A DNA stretch of 64,000 nucleotides, taken from the NCBI GenBank assembly GCA_964645405.1, contig CAZYCA010000006.1:1-64000 (forward strand), given 5' to 3'. Position numbers and translations under genes: made by a program. Below the pieces are notes generated by a model. It had not been told where the DNA came from. It worked only from the letters and a program-made list of their open reading frames with translations, and ran no database searches. This stretch comes from JAMWDF01 sp964645405 (GTDB lineage Bacteria; Ratteibacteria; UBA8468; B48-G9; DSTR01). This document shows, piece by piece, positions 7,117 to 14,981 of the stretch (within the stretch, counting starts at the first letter, position 1; each line of letters begins with the position of its first letter).

Positions 7117-9440
7117 GAAGCTACTTTCTCTTTGTGCCTGTAGGCAGCCACCACAGCCTGACCGAGGGAAAGGTTGCCGTCATGGGGAGGGAAAAGCCGG
7201 TGGGTATAAACAGTAAAACCAGCCTGCCGGAGTAATTCTTCACTGCGCAGAAGAAGAAGGCGGTTCTGGAAACAGCCGCCACTTAAAGCGACTTTCTGGC
7301 AACCAGTTTTCTCACGCAGTTTCCAGCAGGTAGAGAGAATTATCTGGCAGACGGTTTCATGGAACCGCTGAGCAATATCTTGCCGGCAGACCTGGCAGGA
7401 AAGCTCTTCCACGACATTTTCTATCAGGGGGCGCCAGTCAATTACCAGGGTTTCAGATTTTTCCTCAAGGGAAAAGGGATAGGCAGGTTGTTTTGTTTTC
7501 CCGGCTAAATTTTCCAGTTCTAAAGCTGCTTGTCCTTCAAACCGGGTGATACTTCTTCCCAGAAGCAGGCAAGCGATGCCGTCAAAAAGTCTACCCAGAC
7601 TGGAAGCTAAAGGACTGTTCACTTTTTCCTGGATAGCCTTCTCCAGAACTTTCCAGGTGTGCTTATCAAGCTGCCGGAGAAAATCTATCTGTAGTTGAAA
7701 CATATTTTCCCCGAAGGTCTCTCTTAAGTAAGCTGCTGCCATTCTCCAGGGTTGATGAATAGCTTTTTCTCCTCCAGGCAGAGGTACAGGCAGAAAGTGC
7801 GCCAATCTTTTATAGCCGGAATAGTCTGCCAGCAAAAACTCTGCTCCCCAGATGGTTTCATCTTCTCCCCATCCTGTCCCGTCAAAAGCTACACCAATCA
7901 CCTTCTCGTTAGACACCTGATTTTCTGCCAGGCAGGCAGCAATATGGCTGTGATGATGCTGGACAGAAATCCCGGGAAGATTTTTTTCTCTCATCCTTTC
8001 CCTGGCGTAGGAGGTAGACAAATAACCGGGATGTAAATCACAGGCAATAATTTCTGGTTTTACCTGGAAAAGGTTTTCCAGATGCTGGATTACAGAAGTA
8101 AAGAAGTTTGCGGTAGCCAGATTGTCCAGGTCTCCGATATGCTGACTGACAATGGCTTTTTCTCCGGCCAGCAGCGTGACGGTATTTTTCATCTGGCCAC
8201 CACAGGCAACAATAGCCTTCTCCACGGAGAAGGGCAGTTTTAAACTTTCCGGTACATAACCCCGGCTGCGCCGTAGAAAAACAGGAGAGGAAGTCTTTGG
8301 CCTGACCCAGACAACAGAGTCGTCACAGCCAGTATGTATTATCCGGTTATGAAGAAGAAAGAAGTCAGCTACTTTCTTTAACCTCCTGATGGCTTCTTCA
8401 TCCTGGTAGATAATTGGTTCTTCTGAAAAATTACCGCTGGTCATCACCAGCACTTCCGGAGCATTAAAATGGAAAAGAAGATGATGAACCGGTGTATAGG
8501 GCAGCATAAAGCCTAAAAAGCGGTTACCGGCAGCAATGATTTCCGGCAGGCGGCAATCAGGTTTTTTGCGCAGCAAAACAATCGGTGACTGCCAGGAACA
8601 AAGTACTTTCGCCTCACCAGGAGAAACCAGGCAGTACTTTTTTATCACCGGTAAACAGGCAGCCATCAGAGCCAGAGGTTTTTCTTCTCTTTTCTTCCGT
8701 TGCCGGAGAAGATGGATAGCTGTAGCGTTTGTGCCATCGCAGACCAAATGAAAACCGCCCAGTCCCTTAATCGCACCAATTTTACCCTCTCGTAAAAGGC
8801 AAGTAACCAGAGGAAAAAGTATCTCTGGAGGAGCCTTTTTGGTTTTTCCACGGCTGTCAATCAGTCTGAGAGCAGGACCACAGGAAAAACAGCAGTTCGG
8901 CTGTGTATGGAAGCGTCTATCCACAGGATTCTTATACTCTTTTCCACAGGTTTTACACATAGGAAATTCAGCCATAGTGGTGTGGTTGCGGTCATAAGGA
9001 ATTTTCCTGATGATGGTGTATCTTGGTCCACAATTTGTACAGTTGATAAAAGGATGTAAGTATCTTCTATTTGAAGGACTTAGAAGCTCAGAGAGACACA
9101 GGGAACAGGTAGCAATATCAGGGGGTATCTCCAACTCTACCCGAGCACCTTCCTCACTGGGCAGAACACTAAAATCTTGCTCTTTTTCCACAAGAGGGAG
9201 CCAACTTGTGTTAATTTTTTCAATTTTAGCCCGTGCCGGGGGGAATTTTTGCAAATCATTTAAAAACTTCTGGATGGTCTCAGATTGACCCTGAACTTCT
9301 ATGACGACTCCCCGGGTACTGTTGCGGACAAAACCGGTGAGGTTTAACCTGGTGGCTAAGCGGTAGACTGCTGGTCTAAATCCCACTCCTTCTACCTGAC
9401 CGGAAGCAATAACAGCCATCCGTTTTTTTTCTGAAGCCAT
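7113..9440 (-). CDS. hypF: Carbamoyltransferase HypF, [NiFe]-hydrogenase maturation
   Basis: At 775 residues this has the full HypF architecture. Residues about 8-95 are an acylphosphatase domain (SGQVEGVGFRPAVYRLA). About 105-185 carry the paired zinc-finger cysteines (CSLC, CTNCGPRY, CKTC, CFSCGP). A YrdC-like domain (IKGLGGFHLVCD onward) reaches about 385, and the rest is a Kae1-like domain with the metal-binding VQHHHSHIAACLAE. HypF turns carbamoyl phosphate into the carbamoyl adenylate that HypE makes into the cyanide ligands of the hydrogenase iron. It is the last gene of a minus-strand run that includes hypB; no hydrogenase subunit or hypCDE is in the window. The start is chosen at 9440; a second Met at residue 8 is also possible because neither has a strong Shine-Dalgarno. 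Confidence 0.95.
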   Translation of the reverse strand: MASEKKRMAVIASGQVEGVGFRPAVYRLATRLNLTGFVRNSTRGVVIEVQGQSETIQKFLNDLQKFPPARAKIEKINTSWLPLVEKEQDFSVLPSEEGARVELEIPPDIATCSLCLSELLSPSNRRYLHPFINCTNCGPRYTIIRKIPYDRNHTTMAEFPMCKTCGKEYKNPVDRRFHTQPNCCFSCGPALRLIDSRGKTKKAPPEILFPLVTCLLREGKIGAIKGLGGFHLVCDGTNATAIHLLRQRKKREEKPLALMAACLPVIKKYCLVSPGEAKVLCSWQSPIVLLRKKPDCRLPEIIAAGNRFLGFMLPYTPVHHLLFHFNAPEVLVMTSGNFSEEPIIYQDEEAIRRLKKVADFFLLHNRIIHTGCDDSVVWVRPKTSSPVFLRRSRGYVPESLKLPFSVEKAIVACGGQMKNTVTLLAGEKAIVSQHIGDLDNLATANFFTSVIQHLENLFQVKPEIIACDLHPGYLSTSYARERMREKNLPGISVQHHHSHIAACLAENQVSNEKVIGVAFDGTGWGEDETIWGAEFLLADYSGYKRLAHFLPVPLPGGEKAIHQPWRMAAAYLRETFGENMFQLQIDFLRQLDKHTWKVLEKAIQEKVNSPLASSLGRLFDGIACLLLGRSITRFEGQAALELENLAGKTKQPAYPFSLEEKSETLVIDWRPLIENVVEELSCQVCRQDIAQRFHETVCQIILSTCWKLREKTGCQKVALSGGCFQNRLLLLRSEELLRQAGFTVYTHRLFPPHDGNLSLGQAVVAAYRHKEKVAS

Positions 9441-9527
9441 CCTTAGAAAAAGATTCTTATTGAGTAAGAAAGAAATATTACCAGTCTTATGTAAATACAG
9501 AAAACTGTTAAACTTTTCTACTGAAAA

Positions 9528-9974
9528 TCAGGCACCAGGGACAAAGGCAGCAAACTTTCTCACAGCCTCAGAGAGTTTTTTTTCAGCGGCATCATCAGGT
9601 TTACCTTTAATCAGCACCGGGTCCAGTATTTTCTTGAATTTAAAGGACTTAGCCACACTTTCCAGACTGCTGATAGCTGCTCCACCGCCGCCATGGGTGA
9701 GAAAGGCAAGATAGGGTTTACCTTCCACCTTGCCCCGGGAAGGATAGAAAGTTCTGTCAAAAAAGTCTTTCAGCATTCCTGCCATGTAACTGAAATAATC
9801 CCCGGAACCGATAATGAGACCGTCACACCAGAGAAGGTCTTCCAAACTGGCCTCACTGGCTTTCTTCATCCGCACCTGAACCTGTGGTATCTGCTGCAGA
9901 GTTTTTTCTGCTACTGAGGCAGCAGCTTCTGTATTCCCGCCCAACGTATGATAGACAATCAAAATCTTCTTCAT
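9528..9974 (-). CDS. Flavodoxin family protein
   Basis: A 148-residue flavodoxin-fold protein. The N-terminus MKKILIVYHTLGGNTE is the FMN phosphate-binding loop, and SGDYFSYMAGMLKDFFDR and FLTHGGGG are the loops that flank the isoalloxazine ring. Expected role is an FMN electron carrier or small NAD(P)H-dependent reductase in the cytoplasm. AAGGGGG lies six bases before the ATG. It sits between a lipase-like gene and hypF in the hydrogenase-maturation run, so a link to hydrogen metabolism is possible; the sequence itself does not prove it. Confidence 0.82.
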   Translation of the reverse strand: MKKILIVYHTLGGNTEAAASVAEKTLQQIPQVQVRMKKASEASLEDLLWCDGLIIGSGDYFSYMAGMLKDFFDRTFYPSRGKVEGKPYLAFLTHGGGGAAISSLESVAKSFKFKKILDPVLIKGKPDDAAEKKLSEAVRKFAAFVPGA

Positions 9975-9983
9975 TGTTCCCCC

Positions 9984-10559
9984 TTAGTTTTTCCTGACTT
10001 CCTGGCAGATTAGTTTTATGGTGCGTGGCATCCAGAAAGTTAAAGGATGGCTTGGTGCTAATACCGGGTAGGAAGATTTCTGACCGGGAGCCCTGGCGCT
10101 GGTGCCAGGGAAAACAAATAAGTCCAGCGGGTTCCAGATGCCCAGATAGTTGACAGAACTTTTAGTCATTGCCTGCTTTAACGATTGCAGAAGGCTGCTT
10201 TCAGGCCGCAGTTCCACCAGCCCTGGTAAAGGCAGGAGGTAGCTTAAAAGAGAACCGGAAAAAGGTGTGCAAATGGTCCAGCAGCACTGACAGTATTTTT
10301 TCCCTCCGAGAAACTCCAGCCAGTAAGCAGCAATAATCCCGCCCTGGCTTAGTCCGACCGTTACTATCTTTTCTTCATTCCTTCTTTTCTCCATATAACT
10401 TGCCAGTTTTTCTGCTATTTTTACCAGGGATACAGAACCGAATTTTTCCTGATAGGTGAACTGGTAGGTTTTTACTCCCTGCCGGTGGAAAGCTCTTGCC
10501 AGAATCTGGTATTCCCATCTTCCCCCACCAAAACCATGAATAAGCAAAATAGCGCTCAC
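9984..10559 (-). CDS. Alpha/beta hydrolase (lipase-like esterase)
   Basis: A 191-residue alpha/beta hydrolase. LLIHGFGGG near residue 5 is the oxyanion-hole loop, GLSQGG holds the nucleophile S71, and D146 (NPLDLF) and H171 (PSHPL) complete a plausible triad. The small size and HGFGG resemble bacterial triacylglycerol-lipase or PGAP1-like esterases; the substrate is unknown. No signal peptide. The GTG start at 10559 overlaps the TGA of the preceding gene as GTGA, so translation is coupled to the cyclophilin-like gene. Confidence 0.8.
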   Translation of the reverse strand: MSAILLIHGFGGGRWEYQILARAFHRQGVKTYQFTYQEKFGSVSLVKIAEKLASYMEKRRNEEKIVTVGLSQGGIIAAYWLEFLGGKKYCQCCWTICTPFSGSLLSYLLPLPGLVELRPESSLLQSLKQAMTKSSVNYLGIWNPLDLFVFPGTSARAPGQKSSYPVLAPSHPLTFWMPRTIKLICQEVRKN

Positions 10560-10936
10560 TCTTTCTCCTTTTCTATCACCACGGACTGGTTCGGTCGCAC
10601 CTTCTTTAATCCCTCCCAGTCCTCAGCAAGCAGTTTGCCGATGATTTCCACCGGGCTTGCCGGAATAATTTTTTCACCTGTGCTAACAGGAGTGGGACCG
10701 AAGAAGAGACAAAAACAGGCTCCTTCTGGCCAGTAACCGATATCCCCTTTTTTCACTTCTGTGACTGGCTGGTTAATTTGTGTCTGCAGGGGAATCCGGA
10801 AATAAATCTCTTCACCCCAGGTGCTGGTTCTGGCCCTGATGGGCAAAATATCCCAGATTTTCTCTGCCACTGGAGATTGGTTTAGCTCTGCTGGTAAACT
10901 TAACGAACCGATTTTGATGAAAATTTTGCGTTTCAT
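10556..10936 (-). CDS. Cyclophilin-like fold protein (TM1367-type)
   Basis: A 126-residue protein resembling the small cyclophilin-like family typified by Thermotoga TM1367. Diagnostic segments are RTSTWGEEIYFRIP, KKGDIGYWPEGACFCLFFGP and the preceding beta strands. Members have the cyclophilin barrel but lack proven prolyl isomerase activity, and their role is unknown. AGGAGG with a six-base spacer precedes the ATG. It lies directly after hypB and is coupled to the lipase-like gene, so it belongs to the hypB-hypF run. Confidence 0.75.
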   Translation of the reverse strand: MKRKIFIKIGSLSLPAELNQSPVAEKIWDILPIRARTSTWGEEIYFRIPLQTQINQPVTEVKKGDIGYWPEGACFCLFFGPTPVSTGEKIIPASPVEIIGKLLAEDWEGLKKVRPNQSVVIEKEKE

Positions 10937-10960
10937 TTTTGCCTCCTGAAAGGTGAGGAT

Positions 10961-11614
10961 TTATGAAAATGAAGAAGTAATATACTTTACCCAGTCCTCT
11001 AAGTGGGCACCTGTCCGGGCAGAAACAGGCAGAACTTTTAAGTCCTTTCTTATCTCCAGGAGAAACTTCTGGAAACGTTTTCGGGAAAATTTCACCAGGG
11101 GTAAAAGGTCTATTTTATTCAGAAGACAGAGGGAGGCTATCTGAAACATCAAAGGGTACTTTTTTGGTTTATCCTCACCCTCAGTTACTGCGGAGACAAC
11201 AACGTTTCTCTCAGTGCCCAGGGGAAACTCTGCCGGGCAGACTAAATTGCCTACATTTTCCACAAAGATTATCCGTAAACTTTCCAGAGGCAGTTTCTCC
11301 AATGCCTTTTTCACCATAGCGGCATCCAGGTGGCAACCGCCGCCTGTATTAATCTGAATGACCGGGATTCCTAAACAGGCAAGTCTTTCTCCATCCAGAG
11401 AACCAGCAACATCCCCTTCAATCACAGCACAGGGATATTCCGGTAAAAGCAGGGGAATGGTTTTTTCTAAAAGGGAGGTCTTCCCACATCCCGGTCCACC
11501 CATCAGGTTAAAGGAGATGATGCCTTTGCTCTGGAGTATTTTCTTGTTTTCCCTGGCAAGGCGGTCGTTTTCTGCTAAAAGGTTTTCCCCGATTTTAATT
11601 ATTTTCAGACTCAT
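10961..11614 (-). CDS. hypB: GTPase HypB, nickel insertion for [NiFe]-hydrogenase
   Basis: HypB delivers nickel to the hydrogenase precursor in a GTP-dependent step with HypA. G1 loop GGPGCGKT is at residues 39-46; further family motifs are IEGDVAGSLD, TGGGCHLDA (metal-binding Cys/His), VENVGNLVCPAEF, TEGEDKP and NKIDLLP (G4). It lacks the His-rich or CXXCGC N-terminal extension of some HypB proteins. The ATG at 11614 is chosen over the TTG at 11656, because the extra 14 codons would be encoded by a perfect hairpin and the usual HypB N-terminus begins at MSLKIIKIGENLLAEN. No Shine-Dalgarno is visible. First gene of the hypB-hypF run. Confidence 0.93.
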   Translation of the reverse strand: MSLKIIKIGENLLAENDRLARENKKILQSKGIISFNLMGGPGCGKTSLLEKTIPLLLPEYPCAVIEGDVAGSLDGERLACLGIPVIQINTGGGCHLDAAMVKKALEKLPLESLRIIFVENVGNLVCPAEFPLGTERNVVVSAVTEGEDKPKKYPLMFQIASLCLLNKIDLLPLVKFSRKRFQKFLLEIRKDLKVLPVSARTGAHLEDWVKYITSSFS

Positions 11615-11620
11615 AGGGTA

Positions 11621-11651
11621 GAGGACGGGTCTCTTGCAGAGGCCCGTCCTC
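11621..11651 (-). other. Strong hairpin between the coiled-coil gene and hypB
   Basis: A perfect nine-base inverted repeat (GAGGACGGG and CCCGTCCTC) encloses a second 4-base stem (CTCT with AGAG) separated by one mismatched or wobble pair, giving a ~14-step stem with a 3-base loop. It begins nine bases after the stop of the coiled-coil gene and ends six bases before the hypB ATG. No T-run follows on either strand, so it is not a standard intrinsic terminator. A processing or stabilising hairpin, a translation-control structure for hypB, or a Rho-assisted terminator are the options. Confidence 0.6.
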
Positions 11652-11659
11652 GGCAAAAT

Positions 11660-11989
11660 TTACTTCTTTACTTCTGGCTTCTCTGGAGGTTTGGGTGGAG
11701 CAGGCATAGGAGGTCTCAGCTGCTCTTCCTTCTTTTTCAGTTCCTGGTATTCCTGGTTGCCAGCCAGAAGAGTTTCCAGCCGGGATTTCCTCCTGGTTTC
11801 CAGTTCCTTCATCTGCTGGGCAATCTGTTTCAACTCGTTATCCTCAGCCATAGCTTTCCGCTCAATCGCCATCATCTTCATTTTGATTTCTTTCCACTCC
11901 TGCATTCTTGCCTGGTCTGGCTTTTCCTCGCAGAAAGCCCAGCTGGATACCAGGATAATTGCTGCCAGCAAAAGTATCAGCTTTTTCAT
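11660..11989 (-). CDS. Small secreted coiled-coil protein with Pro-rich tail
   Basis: Read from the ATG at 11989 this is 109 residues. AAGGGGGTGAG just upstream decides the start over an earlier Met that would put eleven polar residues before the signal peptide. MKKLILLLAAIILVSSWAFC is a clean signal sequence; a Cys at its end is not in a lipobox, so soluble periplasmic export is more likely than lipidation. The mature part is a continuous Glu/Lys/Gln-rich helix predicted to coil, followed by PPMPAPPKPPEKPEVKK. I do not recognise a family; periplasmic chaperone-like or spacer proteins look like this. It precedes hypB but is separated from it by a strong hairpin. Confidence 0.7.
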   Translation of the reverse strand: MKKLILLLAAIILVSSWAFCEEKPDQARMQEWKEIKMKMMAIERKAMAEDNELKQIAQQMKELETRRKSRLETLLAGNQEYQELKKKEEQLRPPMPAPPKPPEKPEVKK

Positions 11990-12095
11990 TTTTCTCACCC
12001 CCTTGAGTCTTATGGTACACAAAAAAGACTGTTTAGTAAATAGGACAGAAAAAACTCATAGCAGGATTAGTAAAATTTTTTTCGGACAGAAAAAC

Positions 12096-12110
12096 TGGTA
12101 AACTGATGGT
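12096..12110 (+). promoter_or_regulatory. Extended -10 placed for a leaderless HAD-phosphatase transcript
   Basis: TGG followed by TAAACT (12099-12104) stands exactly six bases before the ATG at 12111, with no Shine-Dalgarno. The -35 region is only a T-run. Confidence 0.42.
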
Positions 12111-12890
12111 ATGGTGAAGGCAGTTATTTTTGACCTTGATGATACTCTTGTTATGGAACAGGAAGCCACAGAGGAAGCCTTTCAGGCAGCAGGATTTTTA
12201 GCCTGCCAGCGTTACGGACTGAACCTAAAAGAATTTACTTCTCAGATAAAGAAGACCGCAGAAACAATCTGGGAAGCTTCACCTATTTATGACTGGTGTC
12301 AAAAGATAGGTATATCTGCCCGGGAAGGTTTGTGGGCTGATTTTATGGAAGATATTGCCCGGGTTCAGATTCTGAAAGAATGGATTCCCTGGTTTCGTCT
12401 GCAGTCCTGGCAGAAAACTTTGCACTATTTTGGGATAGAGGATAATTTTTTGGCTGAAAAAATGTCAGCCTGTTACATCACAGAGTGCCAGAAAAGGCAC
12501 CGGGTTTTTCCAGAAGTTTTGCCTGTGTTATCCAGCCTGCGTCATTACCGTCTGGGTATGATTACCAACGGTCTTCATCATCATCAGTGGAAGAAGATTC
12601 TATCAAACAACCTGACGGGCTTTTTTGAGACAGTGGTTATTTCTTCTGATGTCGGTTATGGAAAGCCCCATCCTGTTATTTTCCAGGAGGCTCTCTCCTG
12701 TCTGATGGTAGAACCGGAGGAAGCCTGCATGGTGGGTGATAGTCTGGAAAATGATATCGCTGGCGCCAAAGCAGTTTCTCTCAGAGCCATCTGGATTAAT
12801 CGCTCTAAAAACCCTGTACCTGTGGAGATAAAGCCTGATGCTGTTATCTCCAGCCTGTCCTTCCTGCAAGAAATCTTAGCGGGTTTTTAA
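12111..12890 (+). CDS. HAD-superfamily hydrolase (subfamily IA phosphatase)
   Basis: A 259-residue HAD hydrolase. Motif I is FDLDDT (nucleophile D8, acid/base D10), motif II is GMITNG, motif III is the Lys in GYGKPHPVIF, and motif IV is VGDSLENDI. An alpha-helical C1 cap of about 110 residues lies between motifs I and II, as in subfamily IA (YjjG/phosphoglycolate phosphatase types). It should dephosphorylate a small metabolite in the cytoplasm; the substrate cannot be told from the sequence. Its 3' end overlaps the convergent SGNH gene by 15 bases. No operon partner is seen. Confidence 0.87.
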   Translation: MVKAVIFDLDDTLVMEQEATEEAFQAAGFLACQRYGLNLKEFTSQIKKTAETIWEASPIYDWCQKIGISAREGLWADFMEDIARVQILKEWIPWFRLQSWQKTLHYFGIEDNFLAEKMSACYITECQKRHRVFPEVLPVLSSLRHYRLGMITNGLHHHQWKKILSNNLTGFFETVVISSDVGYGKPHPVIFQEALSCLMVEPEEACMVGDSLENDIAGAKAVSLRAIWINRSKNPVPVEIKPDAVISSLSFLQEILAGF

Positions 12891-13895
12891 AAATTTCTGG
12901 AACCTGCTACTTAAATTATTAGCCATCTGTATCATACCGTAATCGCCCGGATGGATTAAGTCAACTGTTAGATTGAAAATAGAAGAAAGAATTTCAGGCC
13001 CTTCTACCAGATGAACATTAGGGTACTGACACCCAGCCACAATTTCTCGCAATGCCTGCCTGAAGGCTTCCGGGTCAGCTTTGTAGTTTGCACCTGGAGG
13101 CTGCAGGCCAAAGTCAAGAAAGAAGGGATAAAGGGTAATACAGAGAATAATTCTTTCCGGATTGGCTGCGGCTACTTTATTGACCATGTATTCCACACGG
13201 CCGCGGAACTCCGGCAAGGGAAAATCAATCATGTTCACAGAAAGTTCCAGGGAAGCGAAATCCCAGTCCGTACGACTGGCAATATAGTCAGCCAGCTCTT
13301 TTTCACACTGGGCTGCTCCACCCACACCTAAGTTGATTAAATCAGCTCCCAGAATTCTCGCGGTCTGTGCCACGTATGTCAGGTGAGGTCCTTCCGCATC
13401 AAAGCCATGCGTGATAGAAGTTCCATATGCCAGGTAGCAGGTAGCCGGTAAATCCTGTGGTTCTGGTGGCCGAATGTTTTCACCTTCAATACCATGGAAC
13501 CAGACAGGATCCCGCTGCGGTCCTCCCAGAAGCAGTCGGGTCACCATCGGGGAGAAAGCCATTTTCTCCTTCGATCTGAGTTTGTCCAGAAGAACTGGCC
13601 GGTTGATTTCAATCGTCTGAGCCTGGCGGCCGATGAGGAAACGCTGTCTGCCGTCAAACAGCCCGTGGAAAACAGTTACCTTAGTCTCCCCTTCTGAAGA
13701 AAGAGTTACCCGGCAGCAAGGACCATCAAAAAGGAACCGAATTTCCATACCATCTGGCTGTAACATCCGCATCTGGGCACCAGGGTTGAGTTTTAACCGT
13801 ACCTGTTCTGGAACCCTTTGTAACCTTACACCAGGATGTTGCTTGCTGCTTTGCACTTCTGCCACATTGTGAAACTCCACATTTTCATAAATCAT
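12876..13895 (-). CDS. SGNH/GDSL esterase with N-terminal beta domain
   Basis: A 339-residue SGNH hydrolase without a signal peptide. Residues 1-135 form a beta-rich N-terminal domain; the catalytic domain then starts at CYLAYGTSIT, where S150 is the nucleophile in the GTSIT variant of the GDS block. Block II is NLGVGG, block III is N211 in LSVNMID, and VDLIHPGDYG gives D302 and H305. This two-domain form matches the GxSxT SGNH group found next to glycan-degradation genes, where deacetylation of sugars is a usual role. AAGGAG lies six bases before the ATG. It is last in a minus-strand run after the UROD-like gene, 15 bases away. Confidence 0.82.
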   Translation of the reverse strand: MIYENVEFHNVAEVQSSKQHPGVRLQRVPEQVRLKLNPGAQMRMLQPDGMEIRFLFDGPCCRVTLSSEGETKVTVFHGLFDGRQRFLIGRQAQTIEINRPVLLDKLRSKEKMAFSPMVTRLLLGGPQRDPVWFHGIEGENIRPPEPQDLPATCYLAYGTSITHGFDAEGPHLTYVAQTARILGADLINLGVGGAAQCEKELADYIASRTDWDFASLELSVNMIDFPLPEFRGRVEYMVNKVAAANPERIILCITLYPFFLDFGLQPPGANYKADPEAFRQALREIVAGCQYPNVHLVEGPEILSSIFNLTVDLIHPGDYGMIQMANNLSSRFQKFLKTR

Positions 13896-13910
13896 TTCTT
13901 CTCCTTCGTT

Positions 13911-14981
13911 TTAAAATCGTAGAGAAGCAAGTTTCTTCAGAAAATAGCGGTAGTTAGCCAGGGAAGTACCAGGAGTAATCAGATGGTCCGGCATCAGGAT
14001 GAAACCACCTTCTTTCATCAAAGGTAAGCGTCTTTCTATTTCCGCATCAATCTCTGCAGGTCCTTTTTCCAGGACCAGTTTGTTGAAGCCACCAATAATA
14101 CGCAATTGTGGTCCGAACTTTTTCCGCACCTGGTAAGGGTCAGCCTGCCAGGTTCCAATTTCTAAAGGAAACTGCACATTGACGCCGGATTCCAGCCAGG
14201 GACCAATGAGTGCACTTACATCTCCATCACTGTCTATGCCAAGAAGATATGTGCCATATTTGTCTAAAGTTTCTCTGATTTTCCGGTAACCCGGTGCCAC
14301 ATAGCGCCGAAATATTCCTGGACTGATTAAGGGACCGGATTTACCACAGATATCTTCCCAGCCAAAAGCCATATCCGGGGGGGAAGGCATCCTGGGAAAG
14401 ACAGTTTCTACAGCCCAGCAGGTCAAATCCGCTAAGGTCATAACCATATCAGCAAAGACTGTCGGTTCATCATAAATCAAATAAGCCATATTCTGTACGC
14501 CCATCCAGTTTCTTATCCAGCCCATCAGGGAAGCAGTGCTGAAGACAACCGGCAGTCCACTTGCCTGGCTGGCCTGTATCCTTTCTTCCAGATCCGGTGG
14601 AATTCTTCTGGTATCAGGTTGCAACCTTTTTTTGAATTCTGGCCAGTCCTTACCTGTTTTTAAAGTAAAGTCAAGGTAGTGGGGGATACAGCTTTTATTC
14701 TTCCATTCCTGCTGGACTACCCCGTCTTTACCCCGGACGACACGGTATTCTGCAGTTTCTTCCAGTACCCGGGGTTCAAAAGCCGGGAAAAGGTCCAGGT
14801 TGATGCCTAAACCAAACCAGTGGGGACTGGTGCCCAGAAAGCTGTGGATGTCTGTATCTTCGGGCCATCCTTCCTGATGCCAGCGGGCTGTTGTCTCTGG
14901 CCACTGAGCCCAGTGGACAACAGGCATACGGTTATGTCCCCGGTAAAACATAATATCCAGCCAGAGTTTTCTGTCATTCAT
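13911..14981 (-). CDS. Uroporphyrinogen decarboxylase-like (UROD-domain) protein
   Basis: A 356-residue TIM-barrel protein of the UROD superfamily, in the non-haem branch that includes corrinoid-dependent methyltransferase subunits (MtaA, CmuA-like). Recognisable parts are FSTASLMGWIRNWMGVQNM, LIYDEPTVFADMV, FGWEDICGKSGPLISP (usual in this branch) and LRIIGGFNKLVLEKGP followed by a C-terminal MPDHLITPGTSLANY. True haem-pathway HemE would have a different N-terminus. Function is unknown; families like this expand in glycan-degrading candidate phyla, and methyl-group removal from sugars or aromatics is a guess. Its ATG overlaps the TGA of the secreted glycosidase gene (ATGA), so it is translated with it. 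Confidence 0.78.
   Translation of the reverse strand: MNDRKLWLDIMFYRGHNRMPVVHWAQWPETTARWHQEGWPEDTDIHSFLGTSPHWFGLGINLDLFPAFEPRVLEETAEYRVVRGKDGVVQQEWKNKSCIPHYLDFTLKTGKDWPEFKKRLQPDTRRIPPDLEERIQASQASGLPVVFSTASLMGWIRNWMGVQNMAYLIYDEPTVFADMVMTLADLTCWAVETVFPRMPSPPDMAFGWEDICGKSGPLISPGIFRRYVAPGYRKIRETLDKYGTYLLGIDSDGDVSALIGPWLESGVNVQFPLEIGTWQADPYQVRKKFGPQLRIIGGFNKLVLEKGPAEIDAEIERRLPLMKEGGFILMPDHLITPGTSLANYRYFLKKLASLRF

Noticed and set aside
11615..11656. TTG start giving hypB 14 extra residues
   Set aside because: The extra codons are the hairpin sequence, and the usual HypB N-terminus begins at the ATG at 11614.
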